In this document: piece after piece, positions 25,681 through 34,991 of the stretch
Position numbering within the stretch: the first letter of the stretch is position 1
How the letters are laid out: the number at the start of each line of letters is the position of its first letter
From: Bacteroidales bacterium
Lineage (GTDB): Bacteria; Bacteroidota; Bacteroidia; Bacteroidales; UBA10428
NCBI GenBank assembly: GCA_016935435.1
Contig: JAFGQZ010000075.1
Location: forward strand, 1-44,786
DNA length: 44,786 nt
Reading direction: 5' to 3'
Made by a program: the position numbers and the translations under genes
The notes under the pieces: model-generated
The model's input: the letters and a program-made list of their open reading frames with translations, nothing else
Told to the model about the DNA's origin: nothing
Database searches by the model: none

Positions 25681-26664
25681 TTATTTGTTGGCAGAAGAAA
25701 CTGTCAATAACCAAACCGAACGCCCTGTTTGCCTGCGTATTCGCTGCAATTCGGCCAAAGCCGCCTGTTTGTTGTCAAACCCTCCAAGACAAACCCTGTA
25801 TAACCCCCCAAGTAATTTTATTTCCGGTTCGAACCCTTCTTTTTCAAACGAGCGTTTTAAAACCGTTGCATTATGCCGGTTTTTAAAACTTCCTGCAATG
25901 AGGTGATAAAATTCGCCAGAAGGAAAATTTCCAGGCGTAACTTTTTTATTGTCGGTTTCGGGTGAATATTGTAAAGCCTTCTTAATAGAGGTCGATTCAT
26001 TTATTTTTTCATATATGCCTAATGAAAGTGAATCGGTACCATTATCGCCACCAAAAATAAGTATATCGTTGGCAGGTTTCTTGTTGCCAATATTAAACAA
26101 AAACAAATTATAGCGCGATGACAGTATAATAGTAGCAGCCAATAACAGGCATATTGTAACCAGTCCGGTAATAATAACAGCTAAGGTGTTGTTTCGCTTC
26201 CGCAGGTTCAAAACAACAGGTTTTTCAGCAATTAAGTTTTTTTTCTTTTTTATGTTTTTTACCGGCAAGGGGCCAAGGCCAAAAGAATCGGCCAGAAAAT
26301 TTTCCTTTTCAATGGCCACAAATACAACAGCTCCGGAAATGTTGCGCGAAAAGGTTCCAATGCCATTTAAAACTACCTCCCTGCCCAAACCTATTTCCGA
26401 TTTGATACCAGCAATAAAATCTGATATTAATTTATTAGCTTCTTCCGGCCCCAGGTTAAGTTTCTTTTGAATATGCCCGCTTAAGATATCGCCGCCCGAC
26501 TTGTAATCGCTCCGGAAAACAACTTTCTTAGTTGGGGGGAGCATTATACCATTAATTTCGTCGAACCTTGCCGGAAGATATTGCGTTTCGAATCCGCCAA
26601 AACCCGGAAGTATTATACACTCGTTGAGCAATATTAATTCGCGTATATATGGGGATAGATCCAA
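25681..26664 (-). CDS. HU-CCDC81 and SPOR domain protein
   Basis: A 327-residue protein. The N-terminal 120 residues form the bacterial HU-CCDC81 pair (YIRELILLNECIILPGFGGF, then GREVVLNGIGTFSR). One membrane helix follows at about 165-187 (TLAVIITGLVTICLLLAATI). A periplasmic linker leads to a C-terminal SPOR domain (about 245-325, FYHLIAGSFKNRHNA, then YRVCLGGFDNKQAALAELQ). SPOR domains bind denuded peptidoglycan at the division site. The cytoplasmic HU-like part could bind DNA or a division protein. This domain order is common in Bacteroidota and its exact role is not established. Divergent from the sugar cluster. Confidence 0.9.
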   Translation of the reverse strand: MDLSPYIRELILLNECIILPGFGGFETQYLPARFDEINGIMLPPTKKVVFRSDYKSGGDILSGHIQKKLNLGPEEANKLISDFIAGIKSEIGLGREVVLNGIGTFSRNISGAVVFVAIEKENFLADSFGLGPLPVKNIKKKKNLIAEKPVVLNLRKRNNTLAVIITGLVTICLLLAATIILSSRYNLFLFNIGNKKPANDILIFGGDNGTDSLSLGIYEKINESTSIKKALQYSPETDNKKVTPGNFPSGEFYHLIAGSFKNRHNATVLKRSFEKEGFEPEIKLLGGLYRVCLGGFDNKQAALAELQRIRRQTGRSVWLLTVSSANK

Positions 26665-26823
26665 CTCAATAAAATTTTTGTGCTAATGTAAGTATAGCAT
26701 CATTATTTTCGAACAAAGAACAGTTTAATTTTTAAACATTTCAACGAATGTTTGATACTATTAAAAGGCTAGTGTACACGTATTCCGTCAATTTTCATTA
26801 ATTTCGGGCAAAGTTTTTATTTG

Positions 26824-27933
26824 ATGGACAAAATTCATATGGTTGACCTTCTTGGTCAGTACAAGAAAATAAAAGACGATGTTGACAAAGCTATACTTGA
26901 TGTAATTGAGTCAACAGCTTTTATTAATGGCCCACAGGTAAAACAATTAAATTCAGAGCTCTCGGAATACCTGGGCTGTAAACACAGTATTTGCTGTGCA
27001 AACGGCACCGATGCCCTGCAAATTGCACTTATGGCACTTGGTTTAAAGCCGGGCGATGAGGTAATTGTTCCGGATTTTACTTTTATAGCTACCGCAGAAG
27101 TAATTGCATTATTAGGCCTTAAACCTGTTTTTGTAGATATTTGCCCCGAAACTTATGTACTGGACACAGGCAAATTATTAAATGCCTTAAGCCCAAAAAC
27201 AAAAGCAGTTATACCAGTCCACCTTTATGGCCAATGCGCCAATATGGAAGAAATTATGGGCATTGCCAACAACCACGGAATTTATATAATTGAAGACAAC
27301 GCACAAGCTTTTGGTGCTGAAACCAAGGTAAAAGGCGTTATGCAAAAGGCCGGAACTATAGGCCATATTGGTTGCTCCAGCTTTTTTCCATCGAAAAACC
27401 TGGGTTGTTTTGGCGATGGCGGCGCTTTATTTACGAACGATGAAAAACTGGCCGAAAAAATTGCCTGTATTGCCAATCATGGCGCCCGTGTTAAATATTT
27501 CCACGAAAGGGTTGGCCTCAATTCGAGGCTCGACACCCTGCAAGCAGCCATTTTACTTGTTAAGCTCAGTAAAATCGATGAGTATATAAGTGCACGGCAG
27601 CAGGCAGCAGAAAAATACGATTTCTTGTTGGGCAGCATTGAACAAATTAAGGTGCCGGTAAGGGCAGCATATTCAACCCATGTTTTCCACCAATACACCA
27701 TACAGGCAAAAAATCGCAACGAACTTCAGAAGTTCCTTGCTGAAAAAAATATCCCGACAATGATTTATTATCCGGCAGGCATGCACAACCAGGAGGCATA
27801 CAAAACTGCCGGTAATTTCCCCGTATCGGAAATGTTATGCAAAAGTGTACTGTCGCTACCGATGCATACCGAACTAAGCATCGGCCAACAGGAATATATT
27901 GCCAAATCGATCAAAGAATTTTATAATAAATGA
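26824..27933 (+). CDS. DegT/DnrJ/EryC1 sugar aminotransferase (WbpE-like)
   Basis: A 369-residue PLP enzyme that adds an amino group to a nucleotide 3- or 4-keto sugar. It shows the family core [30 protein letters not shown], and the PLP-binding Lys in [16 protein letters not shown]. The overall sequence fits the WbpE/WlbC branch, which makes UDP-GlcNAc(3NH2)A. I prefer the ATG at 26824 to a TTG one codon earlier. The 4-base ATGA overlap with a WbpD-like acetyltransferase supports this branch. The dehydrogenase and oxidase for the same route (WbpA, WbpB) are not in the window. Confidence 0.92.
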   Translation: MDKIHMVDLLGQYKKIKDDVDKAILDVIESTAFINGPQVKQLNSELSEYLGCKHSICCANGTDALQIALMALGLKPGDEVIVPDFTFIATAEVIALLGLKPVFVDICPETYVLDTGKLLNALSPKTKAVIPVHLYGQCANMEEIMGIANNHGIYIIEDNAQAFGAETKVKGVMQKAGTIGHIGCSSFFPSKNLGCFGDGGALFTNDEKLAEKIACIANHGARVKYFHERVGLNSRLDTLQAAILLVKLSKIDEYISARQQAAEKYDFLLGSIEQIKVPVRAAYSTHVFHQYTIQAKNRNELQKFLAEKNIPTMIYYPAGMHNQEAYKTAGNFPVSEMLCKSVLSLPMHTELSIGQQEYIAKSIKEFYNK

Positions 27934-28508
27934 CAACAGAATATTTTGCCCACCCCTCAGCAATAATCGATGATGGGTGCACAATTGGGAGCGGGACAAA
28001 AATATGGCACTTTTCGCATATTATGGAAAGATGTATTATAGGTGAAAAATGCAATATTGGCCAAAACGTTGTAATATCGCCAGAAGTTGTACTGGGAAAC
28101 AATGTAAAAGTACAAAACAATGTTTCGGTTTATACAGGCGTTATATGTCAAGATGATGTTTTCCTTGGCCCGTCGATGGTTTTTACAAACGTAATAAATC
28201 CTCGCAGCGCTGTTGTAAGACGCGACAATTATATGAAAACCCTGGTTAAAAAAGGGGCTTCTGTTGGGGCCAACGCCACCATAGTTTGTGGAAACGATAT
28301 TGGAAAATACGCATTTATTGGCGCTGGTGCTGTGGTTACCAAAACAGTACCCGATTATGCCCTGGTAGTGGGCAACCCTTCGAAACAAATAGGCTGGGTA
28401 AGCGAATTCGGCCACAGGCTTAGCTTTAATGCCGAGGGTTTTGCTTTATGCCCCGAAACTCAACAAGAATACAAATTAGAAAACAACATTGTTAAACGGG
28501 TTAAATAA
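27930..28508 (+). CDS. Left-handed beta-helix sugar N-acetyltransferase (WbpD-like)
   Basis: A 192-residue hexapeptide-repeat enzyme. Repeats such as [26 protein letters not shown] and [13 protein letters not shown] form the beta helix, followed by [11 protein letters not shown] and [13 protein letters not shown] with the catalytic region typical of WbpD/WlbB. These enzymes acetylate the 3-amino group of UDP-GlcNAc(3NH2)A to give a diacetylated uronic acid for surface polysaccharide. The start ATG overlaps the stop of the aminotransferase by 4 bases, so the two are translationally coupled and work in sequence. Confidence 0.92.
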   Translation: MTTEYFAHPSAIIDDGCTIGSGTKIWHFSHIMERCIIGEKCNIGQNVVISPEVVLGNNVKVQNNVSVYTGVICQDDVFLGPSMVFTNVINPRSAVVRRDNYMKTLVKKGASVGANATIVCGNDIGKYAFIGAGAVVTKTVPDYALVVGNPSKQIGWVSEFGHRLSFNAEGFALCPETQQEYKLENNIVKRVK

Positions 28509-28510
28509 TT

Positions 28511-29548
28511 ATGGAAAAAATTTTAGTTACCGGCGGAACAGGGTATATTGGTTCGCATACAGCGGTAGAACTTATCGAAAGCGGTTACGATGTAATAATT
28601 GCCGATAACCTTTCGAACTCAAACATTGAAGTGCTCGATGGCATTCAACAAATAACCGGCACTAGGCCCGGCTTTGAGCAGATCGATTTGTGCTACCGCG
28701 AGCTGGTTTTCAAGCTTTTTGAAAAATATGCCGGAATAAAAGCAATAATTCATTTTGCAGCATACAAAGCCGTAGGCGAGTCGGTTGAAAAACCCCTCGA
28801 TTATTATCACAACAACCTGGCATCGCTGATAAACCTTTTGTATGCCATGCAAAAGTTTAACCAGCCAGGTTTGGTATTTTCATCATCGTGTACAGTTTAT
28901 GGCCAGCCCGATATACTTCCGGTTACCGAATCGGCGCCAATTAAACAAGCCCTGTCGCCTTACGGAAATACCAAACAAATTTCGGAAGAAATAATTGCCG
29001 ACACCATAGCAGCAATAAAAAACCTCAAAGCCATTTCTTTGAGATATTTCAACCCGGTTGGGGCACATAAATCGGGCCTTATTGGCGAATTGCCCCTGGG
29101 CGTGCCCTTAAACCTCGTGCCTTTTGTTACACAAACTGTTGCAGGCATCAGGGACAAGCTAAAAGTTTTTGGTAACGATTACAATACCCCCGATGGCTCG
29201 GCTGTACGCGATTACATAAATGTTACCGACCTGGCCAAAGCCCATGTGGTAGCAGTTCAGAGGTTGCTCAATAACAAAAATAAAACCCGTTACGAAGTAT
29301 TCAATCTGGGAACAGGAAACGGGGTTTCGGTGTTGGAAATTATCGGTGCCTTTGAAAAAGCCACCGGCGAAAAAGTACCCTATGAAATTGTTGGCAGGCG
29401 CGCAGGTGACATTGAAAAAGTTTGGGCCGATACCTCATTTGCCAATAAAGAGTTAGGCTGGAAAGCAGCTACTTCGCTCGAAGAAACCCTGGCATCGGCC
29501 TGGAAATGGGAAACATATATACGTTCGAAAATGAAAAATAAAGCATAA
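28511..29548 (+). CDS. galE: UDP-glucose 4-epimerase
   Basis: A 345-residue short-chain dehydrogenase-type epimerase that interconverts UDP-glucose and UDP-galactose. It has the NAD motif GGTGYIGSHT (8-17), the catalytic Ser in SSSCTVYGQP, and YGNTK (YxxxK). The substrate end includes RYFNPVGAHKSG, VRDYINVTDLAKAH and RRAGDIEKVWAD. It begins 2 bases after the acetyltransferase stop, so it is in the same operon. Supply of UDP-galactose or UDP-GalNAc for glycan synthesis is the probable role here. Confidence 0.95.
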   Translation: MEKILVTGGTGYIGSHTAVELIESGYDVIIADNLSNSNIEVLDGIQQITGTRPGFEQIDLCYRELVFKLFEKYAGIKAIIHFAAYKAVGESVEKPLDYYHNNLASLINLLYAMQKFNQPGLVFSSSCTVYGQPDILPVTESAPIKQALSPYGNTKQISEEIIADTIAAIKNLKAISLRYFNPVGAHKSGLIGELPLGVPLNLVPFVTQTVAGIRDKLKVFGNDYNTPDGSAVRDYINVTDLAKAHVVAVQRLLNNKNKTRYEVFNLGTGNGVSVLEIIGAFEKATGEKVPYEIVGRRAGDIEKVWADTSFANKELGWKAATSLEETLASAWKWETYIRSKMKNKA

Positions 29549-29601
29549 GCAATTTTTCATATATTTAACAACTCAGAAATAATTAGCTAAATTCGATTAC
29601 A

Positions 29602-30657
29602 GTGGAACGAAACATAATAATAACCGGAGGGGCCGGGTTTATCGGCTCGCATGTTGTAAGGCTTTTTGTAAAAAAATATCCGCAATACCGCATAATAAAT
29701 GTCGATAAACTTACCTATGCCGGAAACCTCGAAAACCTTGCCGATATTGAAAAAGAACCAAACTATGTTTTTGAAAAGGCCGATATTACCGATAAAACTG
29801 CTATTGAGGCTGTTTTTGAAAAATACAAGGTTGACGGGGTTATTCACCTGGCTGCCGAATCGCATGTCGATAGGTCGATTACTAACCCTAACGAGTTTAT
29901 TTTTACCAATGTTATCGGAACAGCCACTCTTTTAAATGCAGCAGTAAAGTTCTGGAAAGACAATATGCAGGGTAAACTTTTTTACCATATTTCAACCGAT
30001 GAGGTTTACGGTTCGCTCGACGATGGAGGGTTTTTTACCGAAACTACCTCATACGATCCGCGAAGCCCATATTCGGCATCGAAAGCAAGTTCAGACCACC
30101 TGGTAAGGGCATACAACAATACTTATAAATTGCCGGTTGTAGTTTCGAACTGCTCAAACAATTATGGGCCAAACCAGTTTCCCGAAAAACTAATTCCTCT
30201 GGCATTTAACAACATTAAAAACTCGAAGCCAATACCAGTTTACGGAAAAGGCGAAAACATACGCGACTGGTTATATGTAATTGATCATGCCAGTGCCATC
30301 GATACAATTTTTCATAAAGGCAAAGTTGGCGACACTTATAATATTGGCGGGAACAACGAATGGACTAACATCGACCTTATAAGGCTGCTTTGCAAAATTA
30401 TGGACCAAAAACTGAACAGGCCTTCAGGCGAATCGGAAAAACTGATAACTTTTGTTAAAGACAGGGCTGGCCACGACTTACGATATGCCATCGACTCTTC
30501 GAAGCTGCAACAGGAACTCGCCTGGGCACCTTCGGTTACATTTGAAACCGGCCTGGAAAAAACAGTTGAATGGTACCTTCAAAACAGCCAGTGGCTCAAT
30601 AATATTGTATCGGGCACTTACGAGAAATATTACGAACAGCAATATAACAGCCGATAA
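29602..30657 (+). CDS. rfbB: dTDP-glucose 4,6-dehydratase
   Basis: A 351-residue NAD enzyme that converts dTDP-glucose to the 4-keto-6-deoxy sugar, the second step of dTDP-rhamnose and related sugars. Motifs: GGAGFIGSHV, AAESHVDRSI, STDEVYGSL (Thr-Asp-Glu catalytic set), YSASKASSDHLVRAY, NCSNNYGPNQFPEKLIPL and RDWLYVIDHASAI. The start is GTG at 29602. It lies 53 bases after galE and is probably part of the same unit. RfbA, RfbC and RfbD partners are not in the window. Confidence 0.95.
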   Translation: MERNIIITGGAGFIGSHVVRLFVKKYPQYRIINVDKLTYAGNLENLADIEKEPNYVFEKADITDKTAIEAVFEKYKVDGVIHLAAESHVDRSITNPNEFIFTNVIGTATLLNAAVKFWKDNMQGKLFYHISTDEVYGSLDDGGFFTETTSYDPRSPYSASKASSDHLVRAYNNTYKLPVVVSNCSNNYGPNQFPEKLIPLAFNNIKNSKPIPVYGKGENIRDWLYVIDHASAIDTIFHKGKVGDTYNIGGNNEWTNIDLIRLLCKIMDQKLNRPSGESEKLITFVKDRAGHDLRYAIDSSKLQQELAWAPSVTFETGLEKTVEWYLQNSQWLNNIVSGTYEKYYEQQYNSR

Positions 30658-30689
30658 ACCTGCAACACCTGTCCCTGCATTAAAGGTTT

Positions 30690-30760
30690 CCCTGTGCCCT
30701 CTGTGTTTTAATGTTAAGCCGCAGAGAGGCTATTTGTATAGAACAAAAGAGAGCACAGCG
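30690..30760. repeat. Degenerate palindromic intergenic element
   Basis: CTGTGCCCTC (30692-30701) pairs with GAGAGCACAG (30749-30758) with one mismatch. An inner pair CCTCTGTG / CGCAGAGAGG is also possible. The words CTCTGTG and CCGCAGAGA are like those in the 21.5 kb element, suggesting a second, more worn copy of the same repeat family. It lies in the 115-base gap between rfbB and glmS, which are convergent. Confidence 0.45.
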
Positions 30761-30772
30761 CCTTGTTTGCTT

Positions 30773-32608
30773 TTATTCAACCGTTACCGATTTTGCCAGG
30801 TTTCGCGGCTGATCGACATTACACCCGCGCATAACGGCAATATAATACGAAAACAACTGCAAAGGTATAACCGATAAAAGGGGTGTAAAAACTGTTTCGG
30901 TTTCAGGTATTTCAAATACATAATCGGCCATTTGCCTGATTATGGTATCGCCTTTGGTAACCACAGCAATAACTTGTCCGTTGCGGGCTTTAACTTCCTG
31001 TATGTTGCTCACGATTTTCTCATACGACGAATCTTTTGTGGCAACCACCACCACAGGCATATTCTGATCGATAAGGGCAATTGGGCCATGTTTCATTTCT
31101 GCGGCCGGATAGCCTTCGGCATGTATGTACGATATTTCTTTCAGCTTAAGGGCACCTTCAAGCGCCACAGGGAAAAGGTAACCCCTTCCCAGATAAAGCG
31201 AATTGGTAGAATTTTTATATTTATCGGCTATTTGCTTTATATGCCCGCTTTGTGAGAGAATTTCGCCAATTTTTTCAGGTATCTGGTTAAATTCCTGAAT
31301 CAGCTTACGATAATTTGTATCGTCGATTAATCCCTTGCTCCGGCCAATAGAGATAGCCATCATGGCAAGTACGGTAACCTGGCAGGTAAAAGCTTTGGTT
31401 GAGGCAACACCAATTTCGGGCCCTGCATGGGTATAAACACCGGCATGTGTTTCGCGCGGAATTGAAGAACCAACAACATTGCAGATTCCAAGAACCAATG
31501 CACCGTTTTCTTTGGCCAGGCGTATTGCTGCAAGGGTATCGGCTGTTTCACCGCTTTGGCTGATGGCAATCACCACATCGTCTTTATTTATGATAGGATT
31601 GCGGTACCTAAATTCCGAAGCGTATTCAACCTCAACATTAACGCGGGCAAAGTCTTCAAAAAGGTATTCGCCAACAAGGCCGGCATGCCACGAAGTGCCA
31701 CATGCAATAATAATAATGCGTTTCGATTCTATAAGCCTGGGCATAACTTCGTAAAGGCCACCCAGGTGGATTTCGTTGTTTTCGCTGCGTACCCTTCCCC
31801 TGAAGGTATCCTGAATGGAACGGGGCTGTTCAAAAATTTCTTTAAGCATAAAGTGATCATACCCGCCTTTGTCTATTTCCCCGATATCGATGCTTAATTC
31901 CTGAATTACCGGCGACTGGCTGTCGTTTTTCATGGTTTTTAACACCAGCTGGTCTTTTTTAATAACAGCCACATCGCCATCGTTCAGGTAGATTACACTT
32001 TTTGTATATTCTACAATCGGGGTAGCATCGGAAGCAATAAAATATTCTTCGTTGCCAACGCCAATAACGAGTGGGCTTCCTTTTCTTGCTGCAATAAGCT
32101 TATCGGGCTCGCCAACACACATAACAACTAGCCCGTAGGCGCCAATTACTTTCGATAAGGCAAGCCGTACAGCCAATTCTGCATCAACCTGTCCTTTCTC
32201 ATAGATATATTCAATGAGGTTGGCCAGTACTTCTGTATCGGTCTGGCTTTTAAAAGTTACGCCCCTGGCTTCAAGCCTTTCGCGCAGGCGGGCATAGTTC
32301 TCTATTATTCCATTGTGAATAATTACAAATTTGCCGTTCATAGACGCATGCGGGTGGGCATTCACATCGTTTGGCTCACCATGGGTTGCCCAGCGTGTAT
32401 GGCCAATACCAATTGAACCGGTAAGCTTTTGGTTTCCGATATGCTTTTCAAGTTCAGCCACTTTGCCTTTTTTCTTAAATACAAGTGGTAAATCTTCCAG
32501 TATAGCAACACCGGCAGAATCGTAACCACGATATTCCAGTCGTTTCAGCCCGTTTAACAATATCGGCAGTGCAACTCTGTCGCCGATATAACCAACTATT
32601 CCGCACAT
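30773..32608 (-). CDS. glmS: Glutamine-fructose-6-phosphate aminotransferase
   Basis: A 611-residue enzyme that makes glucosamine 6-phosphate, the entry to peptidoglycan and amino-sugar synthesis. Cys2 (MCGIVGYIG) is the glutaminase nucleophile, and GHTRWATHG and NGIIENY complete that domain. Two SIS domains follow (CGTSWHAG, SQSGETADTL, then GRGYLFPVALEGALKLKEISY). The C-terminal QPRNLAKSVTVE is diagnostic. It follows the DUF4270 gene by 2 bases, in an operon with the glycogen-synthase-like gene. I saw no self-cleaving glmS ribozyme, which fits its absence outside Firmicutes. Confidence 0.98.
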   Translation of the reverse strand: MCGIVGYIGDRVALPILLNGLKRLEYRGYDSAGVAILEDLPLVFKKKGKVAELEKHIGNQKLTGSIGIGHTRWATHGEPNDVNAHPHASMNGKFVIIHNGIIENYARLRERLEARGVTFKSQTDTEVLANLIEYIYEKGQVDAELAVRLALSKVIGAYGLVVMCVGEPDKLIAARKGSPLVIGVGNEEYFIASDATPIVEYTKSVIYLNDGDVAVIKKDQLVLKTMKNDSQSPVIQELSIDIGEIDKGGYDHFMLKEIFEQPRSIQDTFRGRVRSENNEIHLGGLYEVMPRLIESKRIIIIACGTSWHAGLVGEYLFEDFARVNVEVEYASEFRYRNPIINKDDVVIAISQSGETADTLAAIRLAKENGALVLGICNVVGSSIPRETHAGVYTHAGPEIGVASTKAFTCQVTVLAMMAISIGRSKGLIDDTNYRKLIQEFNQIPEKIGEILSQSGHIKQIADKYKNSTNSLYLGRGYLFPVALEGALKLKEISYIHAEGYPAAEMKHGPIALIDQNMPVVVVATKDSSYEKIVSNIQEVKARNGQVIAVVTKGDTIIRQMADYVFEIPETETVFTPLLSVIPLQLFSYYIAVMRGCNVDQPRNLAKSVTVE

Positions 32609-32610
32609 TT

Positions 32611-34008
32611 TTAATTGATTTTGGTATATATAATTCTCAGGTACGAAGGTTGTAAGTTGTTTCCCGAATTTAAAACAATCCTTCCGGGCGTTTTATAATC
32701 GAGCACCGATTCCGAATCGTAACTACCTTTTGCAGCCATCAGGTAAAAAGAATTGTACAAGGTTTCACCAAGAATGTACTTCTGAACATGCTCGGTGAGG
32801 TTTATCCGGTAATCTAATCGTTGTTTATTAAAAAACCCGTTATAATAGAATGCACTTCGGGCATCGTCGTATATTGATGCATAAGCACCCGATGAATTTA
32901 TTTTTGCTTTAATAGTAAGCCTTGCCGGGTTATAAAAATTAGTGGTATCGACATAATTACTATTCACAGGAAATACCAATTCTGCAAGGTTAATGCCAAT
33001 TGTATTGCTCTTTTCTTTCAGTAAATCGAGCTGGGGAATTTTTATATACCCCCTCACGCCGCCCATCGATTGTACATAAAAAAAATCGTGTTGGTTGAGG
33101 GTATCGCCAATAATATTTCCAAAGGGGCCATTGGGCATATAGTTGCTTTCGTTCTGGTAAAGACACTGGTAGTCGCTCACAGAAAAAGTCGAATATTTAG
33201 TAACTATTGAATCGGAACCGTCTTTGGCATCATAAGTACGTGTATATTCCAGTACCAGCATTGAATTTACATAATAAAAATTTTCAATGCCGCCTGTAAG
33301 GTTTTTTAACTTTGGCTTTAAATAAAAACCTGGGTAAAAAGTGTTAAAATAAATAGAATAAACCGAGTTATCTTCGATATAGGCACTGTCCATAAAATTT
33401 TGGGCAAAAGCTTTGTCGAGTTCAACAACAAGATAATACTTACCGCTGTCGATACCGGTTATTGTGTTGTTAACTGCCCTGAATTTGTGCGAAGTTGATG
33501 TGGAAACCGACTGATCGAAATTATACTCGTCTGATTTTAGTGAGTAATTTGTAGGAAAGGTTGAGCTAAGCGATTTTTTAAGTGTATGTATATCAACATC
33601 GAAGCCATTGCTTCCACCATAAACATTAGCCGAATCGGTATTCAGGTAAAGCTTACAGCTAACATAGGTATCGCTGGGGCTGTAGCCGTTATAACCATAA
33701 TAGTTTCCACTGTTATAGTTAAATTTTAAAATAACTTCGGCAGCAGTTTTCCCGAAAACCGGGTCGAAAACCAGCCCAAGCGGGGCTTTATCGGAAGACG
33801 TGGTAGTAGAAGGCATATAAGCATAACCTGGTAATCCTTCAACTGTATAACACTCAATCGAAAATGTATCGGCAAGCACGTTTTGTTCACCACTATCAGG
33901 CACTAATATCGAACCTGGGCTGAATGGCTCATCGTCACACGATAAGATTGAGAAAGAGAGCAAAAATGCATAAAGGGCAAAAAATCCGGCGTTAATTTTA
34001 TTGTTCAT
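32611..34008 (-). CDS. DUF4270 lipoprotein
   Basis: A 465-residue lipoprotein (lipid Cys24 in ILSC, followed by DDEP) of the DUF4270 family, which is restricted to Bacteroidota as far as I know. The acidic residues after the lipid Cys resemble the surface-export signal of this phylum, so it may face outward. The body is beta-rich with many Tyr, Asn and Ser. Motifs include LGLVFDPVFGKTAAEVILKF near residue 77 and a C-terminal RIVLNSGNNLQPSYLRIIYTK. Function is unknown. Its fixed place between a glycogen-synthase-like gene and glmS suggests a link with cell-envelope sugar metabolism. Confidence 0.88.
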   Translation of the reverse strand: MNNKINAGFFALYAFLLSFSILSCDDEPFSPGSILVPDSGEQNVLADTFSIECYTVEGLPGYAYMPSTTTSSDKAPLGLVFDPVFGKTAAEVILKFNYNSGNYYGYNGYSPSDTYVSCKLYLNTDSANVYGGSNGFDVDIHTLKKSLSSTFPTNYSLKSDEYNFDQSVSTSTSHKFRAVNNTITGIDSGKYYLVVELDKAFAQNFMDSAYIEDNSVYSIYFNTFYPGFYLKPKLKNLTGGIENFYYVNSMLVLEYTRTYDAKDGSDSIVTKYSTFSVSDYQCLYQNESNYMPNGPFGNIIGDTLNQHDFFYVQSMGGVRGYIKIPQLDLLKEKSNTIGINLAELVFPVNSNYVDTTNFYNPARLTIKAKINSSGAYASIYDDARSAFYYNGFFNKQRLDYRINLTEHVQKYILGETLYNSFYLMAAKGSYDSESVLDYKTPGRIVLNSGNNLQPSYLRIIYTKIN

Positions 34009-34019
34009 GTGAAACTGGG

Positions 34020-34823
34020 TTAACCTAAAATTTTATCGTATAAATCCGAATAAGCATCAATGTATGTCGATTCATCCTGGTATTCAAGCACAGGAACTGA
34101 TTGTTGCATACTGTAATCCTTTAGTTCGGGATTTATTTCTTTACTGCCAAAAATAACGCCATCTGAGAAATTTATTGCGAGTTTAACAAAATTTGTGTAA
34201 TTCGGTTCCGATATAATTTCCAGATCGGGTTTGTTAAGCCCGTCCCAGGCAAGTTTTTCTTTCAAACGCTTATTTAAAGGCCCGTCAAACTCCTGATCGT
34301 ATATTGAAGTAACCATTTTTGTTTTCTGGAACAGAGGGTCGTCGTGATAAAACTGTTTGATATATATCGGCAACAGGCTGGTAAACCAACCATGGCAATG
34401 AATTAAATCGGGGGCCCATTGAAGCTTTTTGACTGTTTCAACAACGCCCCTGGTAAAAAATATTGCCCTTTCGTCGTTATCGTCGAAGAACTTCCCGTTT
34501 TTATCCTGCAAAGTAAACTTACGGTGAAAGAAATCTTCGTTATCGATAAAATAAACCTGCATTCTTGCAGCCTGTATCGATGCAACTTTTATAATCAGGG
34601 GGTGATCGTTGTCGTCGATAATAAGGTTCATACCCGAAAGCCTGATAACCTCGTGAAGTTGGTTCCTTCTCTCGTTTATACAACCGAACTTGGGCATAAA
34701 GGTGCGGATTTCCTTCCCTTTGTCCTGTATGCCTTGGGGCAGGTTCCTGGCAATAACCGACATTTCAGTTTCGGGCAGATATGGGGTGATTTCCTGTGAA
34801 ACGAATAAAATTCTTTTAGCCAT
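34020..34823 (-). CDS. Half-length glycogen/starch synthase-like protein (N-terminal GT5 domain only)
   Basis: A 267-residue protein matching only the N-terminal half of GT5 glycogen synthase. It has RILFVSQEITPYLPET (the usual KxGG loop is absent), DERAIFFTRGVVE, PDLIHCHGWFTSLLPIY, and then a tail to residue 267. The C-terminal half that binds ADP-glucose and carries the catalytic Glu is missing, with no frameshifted remainder downstream (the DUF4270 gene begins 11 bases later). It is therefore a natural short form rather than a broken gene, and I recall similar short forms at this locus in other Bacteroidota. Start taken as the ATG at 34823 (MAKRILFVSQE), 11 codons inside the longest frame. 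Synthase activity is doubtful. Confidence 0.85.
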   Translation of the reverse strand: MAKRILFVSQEITPYLPETEMSVIARNLPQGIQDKGKEIRTFMPKFGCINERRNQLHEVIRLSGMNLIIDDNDHPLIIKVASIQAARMQVYFIDNEDFFHRKFTLQDKNGKFFDDNDERAIFFTRGVVETVKKLQWAPDLIHCHGWFTSLLPIYIKQFYHDDPLFQKTKMVTSIYDQEFDGPLNKRLKEKLAWDGLNKPDLEIISEPNYTNFVKLAINFSDGVIFGSKEINPELKDYSMQQSVPVLEYQDESTYIDAYSDLYDKILG

Positions 34824-34852
34824 TTTATTAGTGGGTTGTTCAGAAATATCGT

Positions 34853-34877
34853 GCAAAATTACTAAAAATAATTTTGC
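34853..34877. promoter_or_regulatory. Inverted repeat containing two opposed -7 elements
   Basis: GCAAAATTA (34853-34861) and TAATTTTGC (34869-34877) are perfect 9-bp arms with a 7-base gap. The left arm reads TAATTTTG on the minus strand, a good -7 element 30 bases before the glycogen-synthase-like ATG. The right arm reads TAATTTTG on the plus strand. The site could be a divergent promoter pair, an operator, or both. No exact TTTG is found at -33 for either. Confidence 0.45.
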
Positions 34878-34966
34878 TTTAAAAATCTATATGGCTCATT
34901 GCCTTAACTATTGGATTTATTTAAGCAGGTGATGAAAATCATAAAACCCCTTGCCCTTAAAATGAG

Positions 34967-34974
34967 TATATTTG
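34967..34974 (+). promoter_or_regulatory. Candidate -7 element for panC
   Basis: TATATTTG is an exact TAnnTTTG and ends 17 bases before the panC ATG at 34992. It lies inside the extra codons of the longer open frame (from 34911), which supports the later start. Confidence 0.4.
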
Positions 34975-34991
34975 CAGGTCATTTACAGCTT

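Noticed and set aside
32611..34823. A polysaccharide utilisation locus (SusC/SusD)
   Set aside because: No SusC-type TonB receptor or SusD-type protein is near, and DUF4270 is not a Sus protein.
34911..34991. Longer panC start
   Set aside because: The extra 27 residues have no family counterpart and contain a TATATTTG promoter-like element; the ATG at 34992 gives the normal length.
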